Source: Gautieria morchelliformis
Lineage: Eukaryota; Basidiomycota; Agaricomycetes; Gomphales; Gomphaceae
Direction: 5' to 3'
Length of the DNA: 64,000 nt
Assembly (NCBI GenBank): GCA_015179125.1
Contig: WHVA01000210.1
Location: forward strand, 116,624-180,623
The notes under the pieces: model-generated
The model's database searches: none
What the model was told of the DNA's origin: nothing
Seen by the model: the letters and a program-made list of their open reading frames with translations, nothing else
Position numbers and translations under genes: made by a program
Part shown: positions 33,611 through 44,263 of the stretch, in pieces
Layout of the letters: each line of letters starts with the position of its first letter
Position numbering within the stretch: the first letter of the stretch is position 1

Positions 33611-34778
33611 CTGCGTGTCACAAAATCCGACGCATCTTCCGCTTCCGGTGGACCATGTTCCGCATTTTCGGAAATTCCTTCCGCAGTGGGCACTCCGCTT
33701 ATGTCCGCAAGCACGAGGAACTCTGGAAGAAGCTCGAGTTTCTCCTCCGTGGTCATAAGCCGGATGTCAAAGGCTTGGGGGCACTCGCGAGCATAGTGGC
33801 CTGGTTGTCGACAGCGGAAGCAGGTGATAGTTCCGTGGCCTTTTCCGCGCATGCGGTCAACATCCATCGGGGCAGGGCCACTCTTCGAGGGAGGGGGCTA
33901 TGGTTCCTAATAGGAGCAGGCGGAGCAAGCATGGGAAATATTTTCCGTGTGGGAATGAATGCGCTTCCGGGTTTTGACACAGGTGGAGTAGGACGAGTGG
34001 AACTGCGTGTCATGTTCCGGCTCGTCTCTACGAAGGCCTCATTTGCTTCCCTGTTCCGGGACACCCTCTGTGCAGCTCGGTACCACCCTTCCGGGTCATC
34101 AAAATCCGGAGCTCCATCCCCAAGCAGCGCAACTTGGTTCTGGAGTGTCGGATCAAGTCCTCGTCGGAATTTGATGACAAATGTCTTGTCGTCGTCATAT
34201 TCCGCAAGGTCGATGAGCTCCTGGAAGCGATCGATGTAGTCGTCGACCGGATCCTTGGCCTGGTACCAGCTTGTCCCCTCGAGCTTCGTAAGGGCTGTGA
34301 GCTGCTCGTTTTTCGGGCAGAACTGGTCGGAAAATGTCTTCTCGAAGGCGTCCGAGTCCCGGAAGTAGTTCCCCTTGCCCTTTGCTTCATGTCGGATCAC
34401 CTTGTTTGCAAAACGGGCTGCGTGGTCCGATTTGAAAAAGGACAATGTCCAGTGAATCCGAGCCTGGTCGTTTGGAAAGAGGTCTCCGACAATTGCGAAG
34501 TAGATGCTGCATGTGTTGAAGAATGCGCGTCCCTTCTCCCGATCTCCGTCAAAGTCCGCCGGAGTTGCGGGTTTGACCTTTGCTAACTTCGCGGACTTTC
34601 TCTCTTCCGCTAGTTCCACTTTTCCAAAATCCGGATCATCCAGCATTTCATTTCCACCACTTTGTGGAATATCTAAGTTAGCCAAGATCACTTGTAAGGC
34701 TGTTTCAATCGCGTCGGTCTTCATCCGGTTCCGCGTCAATTCCTCCTCCATATTCCGAAGACGATCATCCGGATCCAT
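33604..34778 (-). pseudogene. gag: Gag of element C
   Basis: MDPDDRLRNMEEELTRNRM, capsid segment (FFNTCSIYFAIVGDLFPNDQ, SFFKSDHAARFANKV, DPVDDYIDRFQELIDLAEY, KFRRGLDPTLQNQV), then a one-base shift near 33885. The zinc knuckle CFRCRQPGHYARECPQAFDIR is in the other frame, ending VTRSG-stop. The homologous gag in C2 is intact, so the break is specific to this copy. Confidence 0.9.
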
Positions 34779-34953
34779 GTTGGAAGGAGAAATATGGGAC
34801 GGGATTTCCGAGGTTGGGAGCTCGACGTAAGAAGAGGGGCTGTCGTATGCTGTGTGTGCGGAAGAGGTTGCGATCTCCGAGTCGCTGTCTCCGATTCCGA
34901 ACGCACCTATGGCAGCTGCAACGCGCAGTACGACCGCTGGTCCTCTAGGGGAG

Positions 34954-34963
34954 AGACTTTTCT
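34954..34963 (-). promoter_or_regulatory. Self-priming primer-binding site of element C
   Basis: On the minus strand AGAAAAGTCT starts two bases after the 5' LTR end (34966). It is exactly complementary over 10 nt to AGACTTTTCT inside the LTR (35105-35096), which lies 34 nt downstream of TATAAT (35139). The arrangement and spacing are the same as in element B. Confidence 0.75.
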
Positions 34964-35447
34964 GCTGTAAGGGAAACCCTGACTAGTTGTGGAGATCACA
35001 CTACCACACAACTGACAAGGGGAAATCCAAAGTATGTATAAATGAACGGAGTATACAAGAGAGGGGATTCTCACCTGACAAGGGGAAATCCAAAGAGAAA
35101 AGTCTAAGGACCCCCCAATGTCAGCGAGCCCGTATTATACTACGCTGCGCAGCCAGGGACAACACTTGGCAGCCGCCATCAACCCTGCATCCCCCTGACC
35201 CTTGATCGACCCTTGATGCCACCTATTATGTGAGTCGCTTGATTTCCGACACTGTTCCGAGAGTGGAAGTCGGAAATTGGAGTGGAACTGGCAAGGCGAA
35301 CAGAACTGGTGGAAGTTCTCCCAGAAGCGGAACCATTTCCGAAAGCGGAGGCGGAGATGGAATCGGAACCGGAAACGGAGTCGGAAATGGAGTCGGAACT
35401 GGGTGTGGTGTCGGAACTGGAAATGGAAAACAGGGTGTCCCCTGACA

Positions 35448-35846
35448 GCGAAGGCACTTATGGACAAAACCATGTCTTGGGACCCGCATACACGCTACCC
35501 TGCACGGACTCTTCGTTTACTGGGTTGATCCCGCACGACCTATGGAACGAACGCCCTGCGAACGCACTTTGGCCATACAAACACCCAATGGGGTTGGATT
35601 AAGAAGATGATGGGGCTAATGATGAACCATCATGCCGGGTGAATGGTATCGATCATATTTGATGGTGTGCCTGCTGGCGAAATGCGCGAGCAGCGAATAG
35701 TGGTTCGGAGGATGGGACGAACAGCGAGTAGAGTGGACGTAGAGGAGGAGTGGTCGGTAGGTGCGGCGAACTCTGAGGAAGATGCTAGGGAGTGATGAGG
35801 GGGAACATGGAGGTAGCGCGGTAGGAGAAATAAACCGGTCATGACA
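35448..35846 (-). repeat. 5' LTR of element A, outer part
   Basis: Continues the A LTR after nested element C and ends, in minus sense, with TGTCATGACCGG at 35846. It is similar to 43640-44025. Beyond it lies C2 protease sequence, so A appears inserted in C2, though the other side of C2 pol is not found left of A. Confidence 0.7.
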
Positions 35847-36002
35847 AATACGAGGATGACGTCTTGCTTCCCCAGGCTGGTGACTGCAAAGGAAGTACGT
35901 TCGGAGTGTCCATCGTAGCGGAGAGTTGTGTCTACTATCTCTGTGATGGACCCTGCCTCATTGGGGCTTCCATCCACATTGAACACCAGGATTGCACGTT
36001 GC
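35847..36002 (-). pseudogene. C2 pol fragment (protease region), left of copia E
   Basis: Encodes NVDGSPNEAGSITEIVDT and YDGHSERTSFAVTSLGKQ, as in the protease region of element C. It ends with GTTGC (35998-36002), the target duplication of copia E. The rest of C2 pol is absent. Confidence 0.85.
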
Positions 36003-36547
36003 TGTCAGCAACTAGGGGTTATGGCAGGGAAGGTTAGGTAGAGTTCTTAGAAAGCTAGAATCAAATACACTCTCTCAGTGAATTTATTGTCACTGATATA
36101 TTAATACAGTACCTAGAATCAAATACACTCTCTCAGTGAATTTATTGTCACTGATATATTAATACAGTACCTAGAATCAAATACACTACATGATTTTCAG
36201 TCAGCATGCTATGTAAATATGAAAGATACTACTCGCCTCTGTCAGTGAATTTATTGTCACTGAGAGAGGAGCACTATCCTGTCTCAGAAGGCATATACGT
36301 GCACCCGGCCCTTTAGCGCCCAAGGGCTCGCGCGTCGAAGTCATTTCAAACTCCGCTGGGTGCAGCCGCCTGTGAAAATAGAAATAACAGAATGAAAGGA
36401 AGAGGTAGAGAGTGACTGGAAATTTTCGAAAATAAGCAGAGAAATGGATGCATGGTACAAGAACAATGTGAGAAGATATTGAAACACCACACAATAAATC
36501 AAATATATTATGCTTGATTTGGTGCAGGAGCATAAATGCACCCAACA
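36003..36547 (-). repeat. 3' LTR of element E
   Basis: 545 bp. It contains a direct duplication of 58 bp (start CTAGAATCAAATACACTC, about 36055-36170) that is single in the 5' LTR; otherwise the two LTRs are nearly identical, indicating a recent insertion. Confidence 0.93.
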
Positions 36548-36560
36548 CGCCCCCTCAAGC

Positions 36561-39483
36561 TTAATATATTCCGATTTTCTCGTTGAGGATTCTCACTCTA
36601 GGACTAGGAAGTCCTTTAGTGAGAAGATCGGCTAGCATGTGTTCCGTTGGTAGGTACACAAGCTTAATTTCTTCATCTTCGACTATATCTCAGATGAAAT
36701 ATAATCTAATGTCGAAATGCTTGGTCCTTGTGTGTTGTTGAGTGCCATAGACAATGGCAATGGCTGATTGATTGTCTGAATAAAGTTTTATGGGACAATT
36801 CAGCGGTTGGAATACTTCAGAAATAAAGTGGCGTATCCATAAGGCTTCTTTGCTCGCATGAGTCAGGGCAACAAATTCGGCTTCAGTTGATGATAGGGCT
36901 ACTATGGATTGTTTTTGACAACTCCATGATACTGTCCCTCCATCAATCTGAAAAATATAAGCCGAGTATGAGTGCCTGTGCTCTTGTGAAGCCCAATCCG
37001 CATCTGAATACCCAATGAGGCCGTCTCGATTTTTCCCAAGTGTCAATTTGTAGTCCATCGTGCCTTTTAGATATTTAAAGACACGTTTGACTGCATGCCA
37101 ATGTGTTGGACCTGGGTTTTCGAGGAATTGAGAAAGTAATGACACTGCGAATGCAATGTCTGGTTGAGTGGCTACAGCTGCCCACATCAATGATCCTATC
37201 GCTTGTCTGTATGGAATTCTTGACATCTTCTGTTTGTCTTCGTCTGTGGAAGGGCATTGGTCCCTGGATAATTTAACGGCTGGGTCGAGAGGCGTGAAAA
37301 ATGTTTTGGCATCATCCAGATTGAATTTTTTGATGATTTTCTGGATGTATGCGGCCTGTGATATTGCAATCGATTTGTTATTCCAATCTCTTTCGATTTT
37401 GAGGTTCAAAAGCCAGTGAATCTTGCCTAGATCTTTCATACTGAAGATCTGGGCAAGGTCATGCTTTACCCCATCGAGGATTGGTTGACTCTCAGCTGTA
37501 ATAGTGAGGTCATCTACTGCCGTTGCAATGATCGCATGCCCTCTCGGTCCACGTCTGCAAAATACAGCTCCATCCGAAGCTGATTTAGTGAACCCTAACT
37601 TGAGAAATTCACCACTCAGACGTTTGTACCATTCCCTTCCAGACTGTTTGAGGCCGTAAAGTGCTTTCTTCAGCAGGAGGACATCATCTTTGTCTCTGGT
37701 CTCATATCCATATGGCTGTCTCATGTAAATGGGTTCTGGCAGTGTAGCATTCAAATACGCACTGTCCACATCCATTTGGTGAATAGGCCAGTTGTTCCTG
37801 GCAGCAATGGCACATATAATCCGTAAGGAATTCATCCGAGAAACAGGTGCATAGGTTTCATTGTAGTCGACTCCAAAACTTTGTGTAAAGCCTTGGGCGA
37901 CCATCCTTGATCTAGGTGTAATTGGTTCACCTTCTGGATTGTGTTTCCAGAGGAATACCCATCTGTTTCCGACAATATTTGCCCCAGGAGGTGGTTTAAA
38001 CACTTCCCATACACCTTTGTCGAGTAGCACCTTGTACTCTTTATCCATCGATGCTTTCCACATAGGATCATTTAAGGCTTCATCTGCATTGCTAGGCTCA
38101 GTCTGATTCAAGTCCGGCAGCACTTTATCTGTGTTTTGATCAGAGGTCGAAAGTGTACTGATGGCAAGGTTATAATCACTGATGCCGTCAGTTTCAGAGG
38201 ATAAATCTTGTTCAAATAATTTGTCTCGATAGTCCTCAATGTCCTCGTAAGCTAGTGTAGTGATGTCTGCACCAGCATGTCTCTTAGCTTGAGATCTTGT
38301 TACGGGACCACTTGGGGCTGGCTGCACCTGCTGCTGACGGATCCTCTCGCTTCTCCTTGTTGGAGCAGCTTCTTTAGGTCTTACATCAACAGTCTGACTG
38401 GGTTGCAGCTCCTTCAGACGTTCCTCTGGTTCACATCATCAATTTCTTCGATCTTTGCCTCCTGACTAAGCGACTAGGCATGGGTTCTGGCGCCGAAATG
38501 GCCTGTATCACTTTTCTGGACGTAGGTAGCTGTGACTCTTCAATAGAAATGATTGGAGCTTTGCCCCCCTTCATCTCTGAGTCAAATATAACATTCCGCT
38601 CAACAGAAACCTTCTGAGAGTCAGGCCAGTAGATGCAGTGACCATGGCTCTGTCCAGAGATTCCTATCCACCGAGCTCTTTTGGCATGGGCTGCTAGTTT
38701 GTTTCCCTCTTTGACTTTAACGTAGACTTCAATTCCCCACACGTGTATGTCCTTCAGGTTCGGTTTCTCGTGATGGATCATTTCAAAAGGGGTTTTGTCT
38801 GGCAAAGCTCTTGTGTGTGTCCGATTCCTAAGATAGTTGGCATGCAAAATTGCATGCCCCCATAGAGTCTTAGGAAGACTTGATTCCAATAGCATGGCAC
38901 GAGCTCTTTCAACTAGAGTTCGGTTTAAACGTTCAGCAACACCATTTGACTCTGGGGTGTCGTGTACGGTTAACCGATGCTTCGTGCCTTGCTTGGCTAA
39001 ATGCTGTTCAAATTCCGAGCTTGTGTATTCGCCCCCTCTGTCGGAAACAAGTGCTTTGATGTGCATGTTCCTCTGTCGAAGCATCAAAGCATCGTAGAGT
39101 TTGTATTTTGAAAATGCTTCCGATTTGTTTGCCATCAAATAGATAACCGATTCCCTTGAGTAGTCGTCGATGAAAGACACATAATAAGATTTCTTGTCAA
39201 TTGTGGAGTGTCTCGCTGGTCCCCAGACATCAGAATAAATTCTGTCGCCGAATTTTGAAGATCGGCTTCTGGGTTCCTGAGGAAGTGATTTGCGTGCAAT
39301 CTTCGCCTGAATGCACGCATCGCAAACAACCTTGTCACCTTTTGAGCTCAATTCAATGCCTAATATCATGCCATGGTTGAGCAAATGCTGTAGGGACTTT
39401 TGTGAAATGTGCCCCATTTTTTGATGTATCTCTATGGCTGATGCGCATATATGCGCTTCGGCACTTGTGTGTTGTAAGTCAAA
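36561..39483 (-). pseudogene. pol: Pol of element E: integrase, RT, RNase H
   Basis: Integrase (MGHISQKSLQHLLNHG, CDACIQAKIARKS, SDVWGPARHST, FIDDYSRESVIYLM, VSDRGGEYTSSEF, NGVAERLNRTLVERAR) ends at 38431 by a one-base frameshift. RT follows from about 38425 (NRWVFLWKHNPEGE, YAPVSRMNSLR, MDVDSAYLNATLPEPIYM, QPYGYE, catalytic AVDDLTI). RNase H has YSDADWA, ALSSTEAEFVAL, YSDNQSAI and HTRTKHFDIR. A TGA at 36690 interrupts it before the conserved tail LPTEHMLADLLTKGLP, and TAA at 36561 ends it. Confidence 0.93.
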
Positions 39484-40806
39484 TCAATATAAGCCATTCA
39501 GCTTCGGTGCTTGCATCAATATCCTGCCTTTGCGATTGGATATTGTGCATTTCTGATCGGCTATTTGTGTGTTGTAGCCTGCATCATCGCACCGGCCGAT
39601 CGAGATGAGGGTAACAGCCATTTTGGGCGCGTAGAACGTATCCTTCAATGTAATGTTCACAGTCTTATCTCCAACTTTATTAGATAGCATGAGTGAGCCT
39701 GAACCGAAGGCATCAAAAGTGCCTTTGTTGGCTGCACGAATTGTGCGCGGCTGTGAGAATGCACTGTAATCCCTCAATAAATTCTTGTGAGGGGTCATAT
39801 GTGCGGTCGTTCCAGTGTCGAGGATAACAACAGTGTCCAGAGATAAACTACTCAAATTGGAGCAGTCGAAGTTGGCGAAAGCGGCTGGACTGCCACTCTC
39901 ATCCTCCTCAGAGGACACTTCTTCGGCAACATTCGCCTTGGCTTTGCCTTTCTTCTTTTTGGCTTTGGCTTTCTTTTTCTGACGTGGCCCCTGGCCTTCT
40001 TTACCACCTCCTTTATCCCAGCAACTCTCAATAGCATGTCCAGGCTTGTGGCAATTAGTGCATGTAGACACCTTCAGGTCTTTCTGGCCCTTCTGCCCTT
40101 TCGTAGATGAACCAATAAATGCCTGCTCTTCTTGTGAAATATTGAGGGTCTTTCTCCTGTCGTATTGAGCCTTTAGTACTCTGATAATATCATCAGGCAC
40201 TAAGGGCATTCCACATTCTTCGAGCGACATGGTAAGGGCATTCATAACTGCCTCATAGGAGGGTGGAAGTGACGCAAGGATGATATCGGTGAACTCTCCT
40301 TCAGAAATTCTGGCTCCCATCTCATTGAGACGAGCATAGAGGTCTTGGGCCTTGTCCAAGTGATCTCTCAAGTCTCCATCCTCAGGACACCTCATACTGC
40401 GAAGCTGTCTCTGTAGGTTGGTGAGGACCATCTTGGGCTTTTTGGTCATCTCATTGACCAATGCATCCCAGACTTCTTTTGCTGTATGTCTCTTCTGTAG
40501 CATCAGAGCTAGTGACTCTGACACTGAGACGATTATTTGGGTTTTGGCCTGCCCTTCTCTGGCAAGATACTTCTCCAGCTTCTTCTCAGCCTTCTCTATC
40601 TGAGTTTCCTCAGCTTCTGTAAGAATATGGCCTGGGGGCATGACTGGAGGATCAGGAGGTCGAATGGCTCTCCCTTCTATATGCCTGAGTAGATTTTTGG
40701 ACTCAAAATAACTTGTGAGAGTAGCTCGCCACAGAGGCCAATTACTTCCATCTGTTGCAAGCTTCTCCACACCCAAAAGCTTCTGCGAAGTGTCTGCGGG
40801 GCCCAT
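39484..40806 (-). pseudogene. gag: Gag-protease of element E
   Basis: The ATG at 40806 (MGPADTSQKLLGVEKLATDG) lies seven bases inside the internal region. UBN2-type copia Gag (LRSMRCPEDGDLRDHLDKAQ, ASLPPSYEAVMNAL), zinc knuckle CTNCHKPGHAIESC, Lys-rich linker, protease VVILDTGTTAHMTP (catalytic DTG). It ends KLNGLY-TGA; the frame continues open into integrase, so the TGA (39484) stands where one amino acid, usually Arg in this family, is expected. Confidence 0.9.
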
Positions 40807-40811
40807 AACCC
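40798..40811 (-). promoter_or_regulatory. Primer-binding site of E complementary to tRNA-iMet anticodon arm
   Basis: Directly after the 5' LTR the minus strand reads AGGGTTATGGGCCC. Its complement GGGCCCATAACCCT corresponds to the anticodon stem-loop of eukaryotic initiator tRNA-Met (CAU in GGGCCCAUAACCC). Priming by a 5' half of tRNA-iMet is known for Drosophila copia. The gag ATG is inside the site. Confidence 0.72.
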
Positions 40812-41300
40812 TTGTCAGCAACTAGGGGTTATGGCAGGGAAGGTTCGGTAGAGTTCTTAGAAAGCTAGAATCAAATACACTCTCTCAGTGAATTTATTGT
40901 CACTGATATATTAATACAGTACCTAGAATCAAATACACTACATGATTTTCAGTCAACATGCTATGTAAATATGAAAGATACTACTCGCCTCTCTCAGTGA
41001 ATTTATTGTCACTGAGAGAGAAGCACTATCCTGTCTCAGAAGGCATATACGTGCACCCGGCCCTTTAGCGCCCAAGGGCTCGCGCGTCGAAGTCATTTCA
41101 AACTCCGCTGGGTGCAGCCGCCTGTGAAAATAGAAATAACAGAATGAAAGGAAGAGGTAGAGAGTGACTGGAAATTTTCGAAAATAAGCAGAGAAATGGA
41201 TGCATGGTACAAGAACAATGTGAGAAGATATTGAAACACCACACAATAAATCGAATATATTATGCTTGATTTTGGTGCAGGAGCATAAATGCACCCAACA

Positions 41301-42919
41301 GTTGCAACTTCCGCATGGTCAGTTGGTTCCATTCCACATAGTCCTGGTCTATAAACTGACCAGTGGCCCCGCAATCGACAAGGGCGGGTCCGGATTTGAC
41401 TTCCGCCGTATCTGTCGTCTGGATCTCCAGGGTGTCGGAACGGTTTTTGTGTGACTTTATCCGGTGGGTCTGTACGAAGTGAGGGGAGTGGGGGCTTTTC
41501 ATTCTCTACTTCAAGACAGGCAAACTGGTTATGTACAGGCAGCAGGGGCACACATCTCACCCGCTGCGCGTCACAAAATCCGACGCATCCTCCACTTCCG
41601 GTGGACCATGTTCCGCATTGTCGGAAACCTCTTCTGCAGTGGGCATTCCGCTTATGTCTGCGAGTGCGAGGAACTCTGGAAGGAGCTCAAGCTTCTCCTC
41701 TGTGGTCATAAGCCGGATGTCAAAGGCTTGGGGGCACTCGTGGGCATAGTGGCCTGGTTGTCGGCATCGGAAGCAGGTGATGGTTCCGTGGCCTTTTCCA
41801 CGCATGCGGTCAACATCCATCGGGGCAGGGCCACTCTTTGAGGGAGGGGGGCTAGGGTTCCTAATAGGAGCAGGCGGAACAACCATCGGAAATATTTTCA
41901 GTGTGGGAATGAATGCACTTCCGGGTTTTGGCACGGGTGGAGTAGGACAAGCGGAACTGCATGTCATGTTCCGGTTTGTCTCCACAAAGGCCTCGTTTGC
42001 TTCCCTGTTTCGGGACACCCTCCGCACAGCTTGGTACCACCCTTCCGGGTCATCGAAATCCGGAGCTCCATCCCCAAGCAGTGCAACTTGGTTCTGGAGT
42101 GTCGGATCAAGCCCTCGTCGGAATTTGATGACGATCGTCTTGTTGTCGTCATACTCCGCAAGGTCAATGAGCTCCTGGAAGCGGTCAATGTAGTCATCGA
42201 CCGGATCCTTGGCCTGGTACCAGCTGGTCCCCTCGAGCTTCGTAAGGGCTGTGAGCTGCTCGTTTTTCGGGCAGAACTGGTCGGAAAATGTTTTCTCGAA
42301 GGCGTCCCAGTCCCGGAAGTAGTTCCCCTTGCCCTTTGCTTCATGTCGGATCACCTTGTTTGCAAAACGGGCTGCGCGATCCGACTTGAAAAAGGACAAT
42401 GCCCAGTGAATCCGAGCCTGGTCATTCGGAAAGAGGTCTCCGACAATTGCGAAGTAGACGCTGCATGTGTTGAAGAATGCGCGTCCCTTTTCCCGATCTC
42501 TGTCAAAGTCTGCCAGAGTTGCGGGTTTGACCTTTGCCAACTTCACGGACATCCTCTCTTCTGCCAGTTCCGCTTTTCCGAAATCCGGCTCATCCAGCAT
42601 TGCATTTCCACCACCTTGTGGAATATCTAACTTAGCCAAAATCGTTTGTAAGGCTGTTTCAATCGCGTCAGTCTTCATCCGGTTCTGCGTCAATTCCTCC
42701 TTCATATTCCGAAGGCGATCATCCGGATCCATGTCAGAAGGGGAAATATGGGATGGGATTTCCAGGGTTGGGAGCTCGACGTAAGAAGAGGGGCTGTCGT
42801 ATACCGTGTGCGCGGAAGAGGTTGCGATCTCTGAGTCGCTGTCTCCGATTCCAAACGCACCTATGACGAATGCAACGCGCAGTAGGACCGCCGGTCCTCT
42901 AGGGGAGAGACTTTTCTGC
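41301..42919 (-). mobile_element. Element C2, truncated C-family copy (gag side)
   Basis: Internal region of a second C element. From its 5' LTR (42920-43346) it runs through gag and into the protease, where copia E is inserted, and continues at 35847-36002. Everything downstream of the protease is missing. Confidence 0.88.
41557..42732 (-). CDS. gag: Gag of element C2, intact frame
   Basis: 392 residues from MDPDDRLRNMKEELTQNRM to VTRSG. Capsid (FFNTCSVYFAIVGDLFPNDQ, SFFKSDRAARFANKV, DDYIDRFQELIDLAEYDDNK) and zinc knuckle CFRCRQPGHYAHECPQAFDIR in one frame. Because the frame also stays open upstream, a start before 42732 is possible. It lacks a functional pol in cis. Confidence 0.88.
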   Translation of the reverse strand: MDPDDRLRNMKEELTQNRMKTDAIETALQTILAKLDIPQGGGNAMLDEPDFGKAELAEERMSVKLAKVKPATLADFDRDREKGRAFFNTCSVYFAIVGDLFPNDQARIHWALSFFKSDRAARFANKVIRHEAKGKGNYFRDWDAFEKTFSDQFCPKNEQLTALTKLEGTSWYQAKDPVDDYIDRFQELIDLAEYDDNKTIVIKFRRGLDPTLQNQVALLGDGAPDFDDPEGWYQAVRRVSRNREANEAFVETNRNMTCSSACPTPPVPKPGSAFIPTLKIFPMVVPPAPIRNPSPPPSKSGPAPMDVDRMRGKGHGTITCFRCRQPGHYAHECPQAFDIRLMTTEEKLELLPEFLALADISGMPTAEEVSDNAEHGPPEVEDASDFVTRSG

Positions 42920-43346
42920 TGTAAGGGCAACCCTGGCTGGTTGTGGAGATCACACTACCACACAACTGACAAGGGGAAATCCAAAGAGAAAAGTCTAAGG
43001 ACCCCCAATGTCAGCGAGCCCATATTATACTACACTGCGCAGCCAGGGACAACACTTGGCACCCACCATCAACCCTGCATCCCCCTGACCTCCCTGACCC
43101 TTGATCGACCCTTGATGCCACCTATTATGCGAGTCGCTTGATTTCCGACACTGTTCCGAGAGTGGAAGTCGGAAATTGGAGTGGAACTGGCAAGGTGAAC
43201 AGAACTGGTGGAAGTTCTCCCAGAAGCGGAATCATTTCCGAAAGCGGAGGCGGAGATGGAATCGGAACCGGAAACGGAGTCGGAAATGGAGTCGGAACTG
43301 GGTGTGGTGTCGGACCTGGAAATGGGAAACAGGGTGTCCCCTGACA
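42920..43346 (-). repeat. 5' LTR of element C2
   Basis: 427 bp, minus sense TGTCAGGGG...CCCTTACA. It is shorter than the LTRs of C because the middle GTATACTC/ATACATAC segment is missing. It is inserted in A-type LTR sequence. Confidence 0.9.
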
Positions 43347-44263
43347 CTCTGGTTGAAGATAGAAATCTATAGGAGAGGGCTCAAGACGATGGTCACAGTG
43401 AGGTCAAGTTTTGTGCAAGATAGACGTATGATAATTGAACTGGGGAATATACATGCGAATGTAAACTACTTATATCGAATGCTCATATGATATCAGCAAA
43501 TAGGAAAGAGGCTGTCTTGAGTCAGGGTTGGGTAGGGGTGCGCAGTCAGGATACAAATAGATGAAACACATATACAATGGAATGAAAGAGGTGTGTGAAC
43601 ATGAAACAATGGGGAGGAAAGAGGGCAAAGGTACCTATGTACGAAAACATGCCTTGAGACCTGCATACACGCTACCCTGCATGGACTCTTGGCCTGCTGG
43701 GTTGATCCCACATGATCTATGTGTAGGATGTCCCGCGACTGCATTCTGGCCATAGGAACACTCAAAGGGGGTTGAGTCAAGAAGGTGATGGGACCAGTGA
43801 TGAACCATCAAGTCGGGTAAAGAATGTTGATCGTGTTTGATGGCGTGCCTACTTGCAAATGATGCGAGTAGTGAATGGTCGTTTGGCGAATGCGGTGAAG
43901 GGTGAATGGAATGAACATAGAAGAGGTGTGGCCAAAGGGAAGGGTGAAGCTGAGGGAACATGGAGGAGGATTGGTGAAAGGGAACACAGGGATAGCTGGG
44001 TACAAGAAATAAACGAGTCATGACATCCGGCCATAGGAACACCCAAAGAGGGTTGAGCTGAGAAGGTGATAGGACTAGTGATGGACCATCGAGCTGGGTA
44101 AAGGACGTCGATCGTGTTTTGATGGCGTGGCTACTGGTAAATGATGCGAGTAGCGAATCACTGTTCGGCGGATTCGGCAAAGAGCGAACGGGGCGAACAT
44201 AGAAGTGGAGTGATGAAAGGGAGGATGGAGTTACTGGGTGTAAGAAATAAACAAGTCCTGACA
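43347..44263 (-). repeat. A-type LTR sequence (A2) with duplicated outer end
   Basis: 43347-43640 matches 28930-29212 and 43630-44025 matches 35453-35846 of LTR A, so it is a second A-family LTR broken by C2. The outer 240-280 bp is present twice in tandem (43747-44025 and 44026-44263), each ending GTC(A/C)TGACA. No internal A sequence follows. Confidence 0.75.

Larger units (their letters stand above)
29213..35447 (-). mobile_element. Element C, Ty3/gypsy chromovirus inserted in LTR of A
   Basis: LTRs 29213-29694 and 34966-35447 (482 bp each, about 98 percent identical by eye; minus sense TGTCAGGGG...CCCTTACA). Flanking GTGAA (29208-29212) and GCGAA (35448-35452) form a duplication with one mismatch. 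It has a polypurine tract GAGGGGGGTGA at 29695-29705 (minus sense), gag, and pol with chromodomain. Removing the element rejoins LTR A sequence that is collinear with the related copy near 43620. It lacks an antisense gene. Confidence 0.93.
36003..41300 (-). mobile_element. Element E, Ty1/copia retrotransposon
   Basis: LTRs 36003-36547 and 40813-41300 (minus sense TGTTGGGTGC...GTTGCTGACA), perfect duplication GTTGC (35998-36002, 41301-41305), polypurine tract TTGAGGGGGCG next to the 3' LTR. Gene order gag-PR-IN-RT-RH is the copia order. It is inserted in the protease region of C2. It is inactivated by two TGA codons and one frameshift. Confidence 0.95.
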
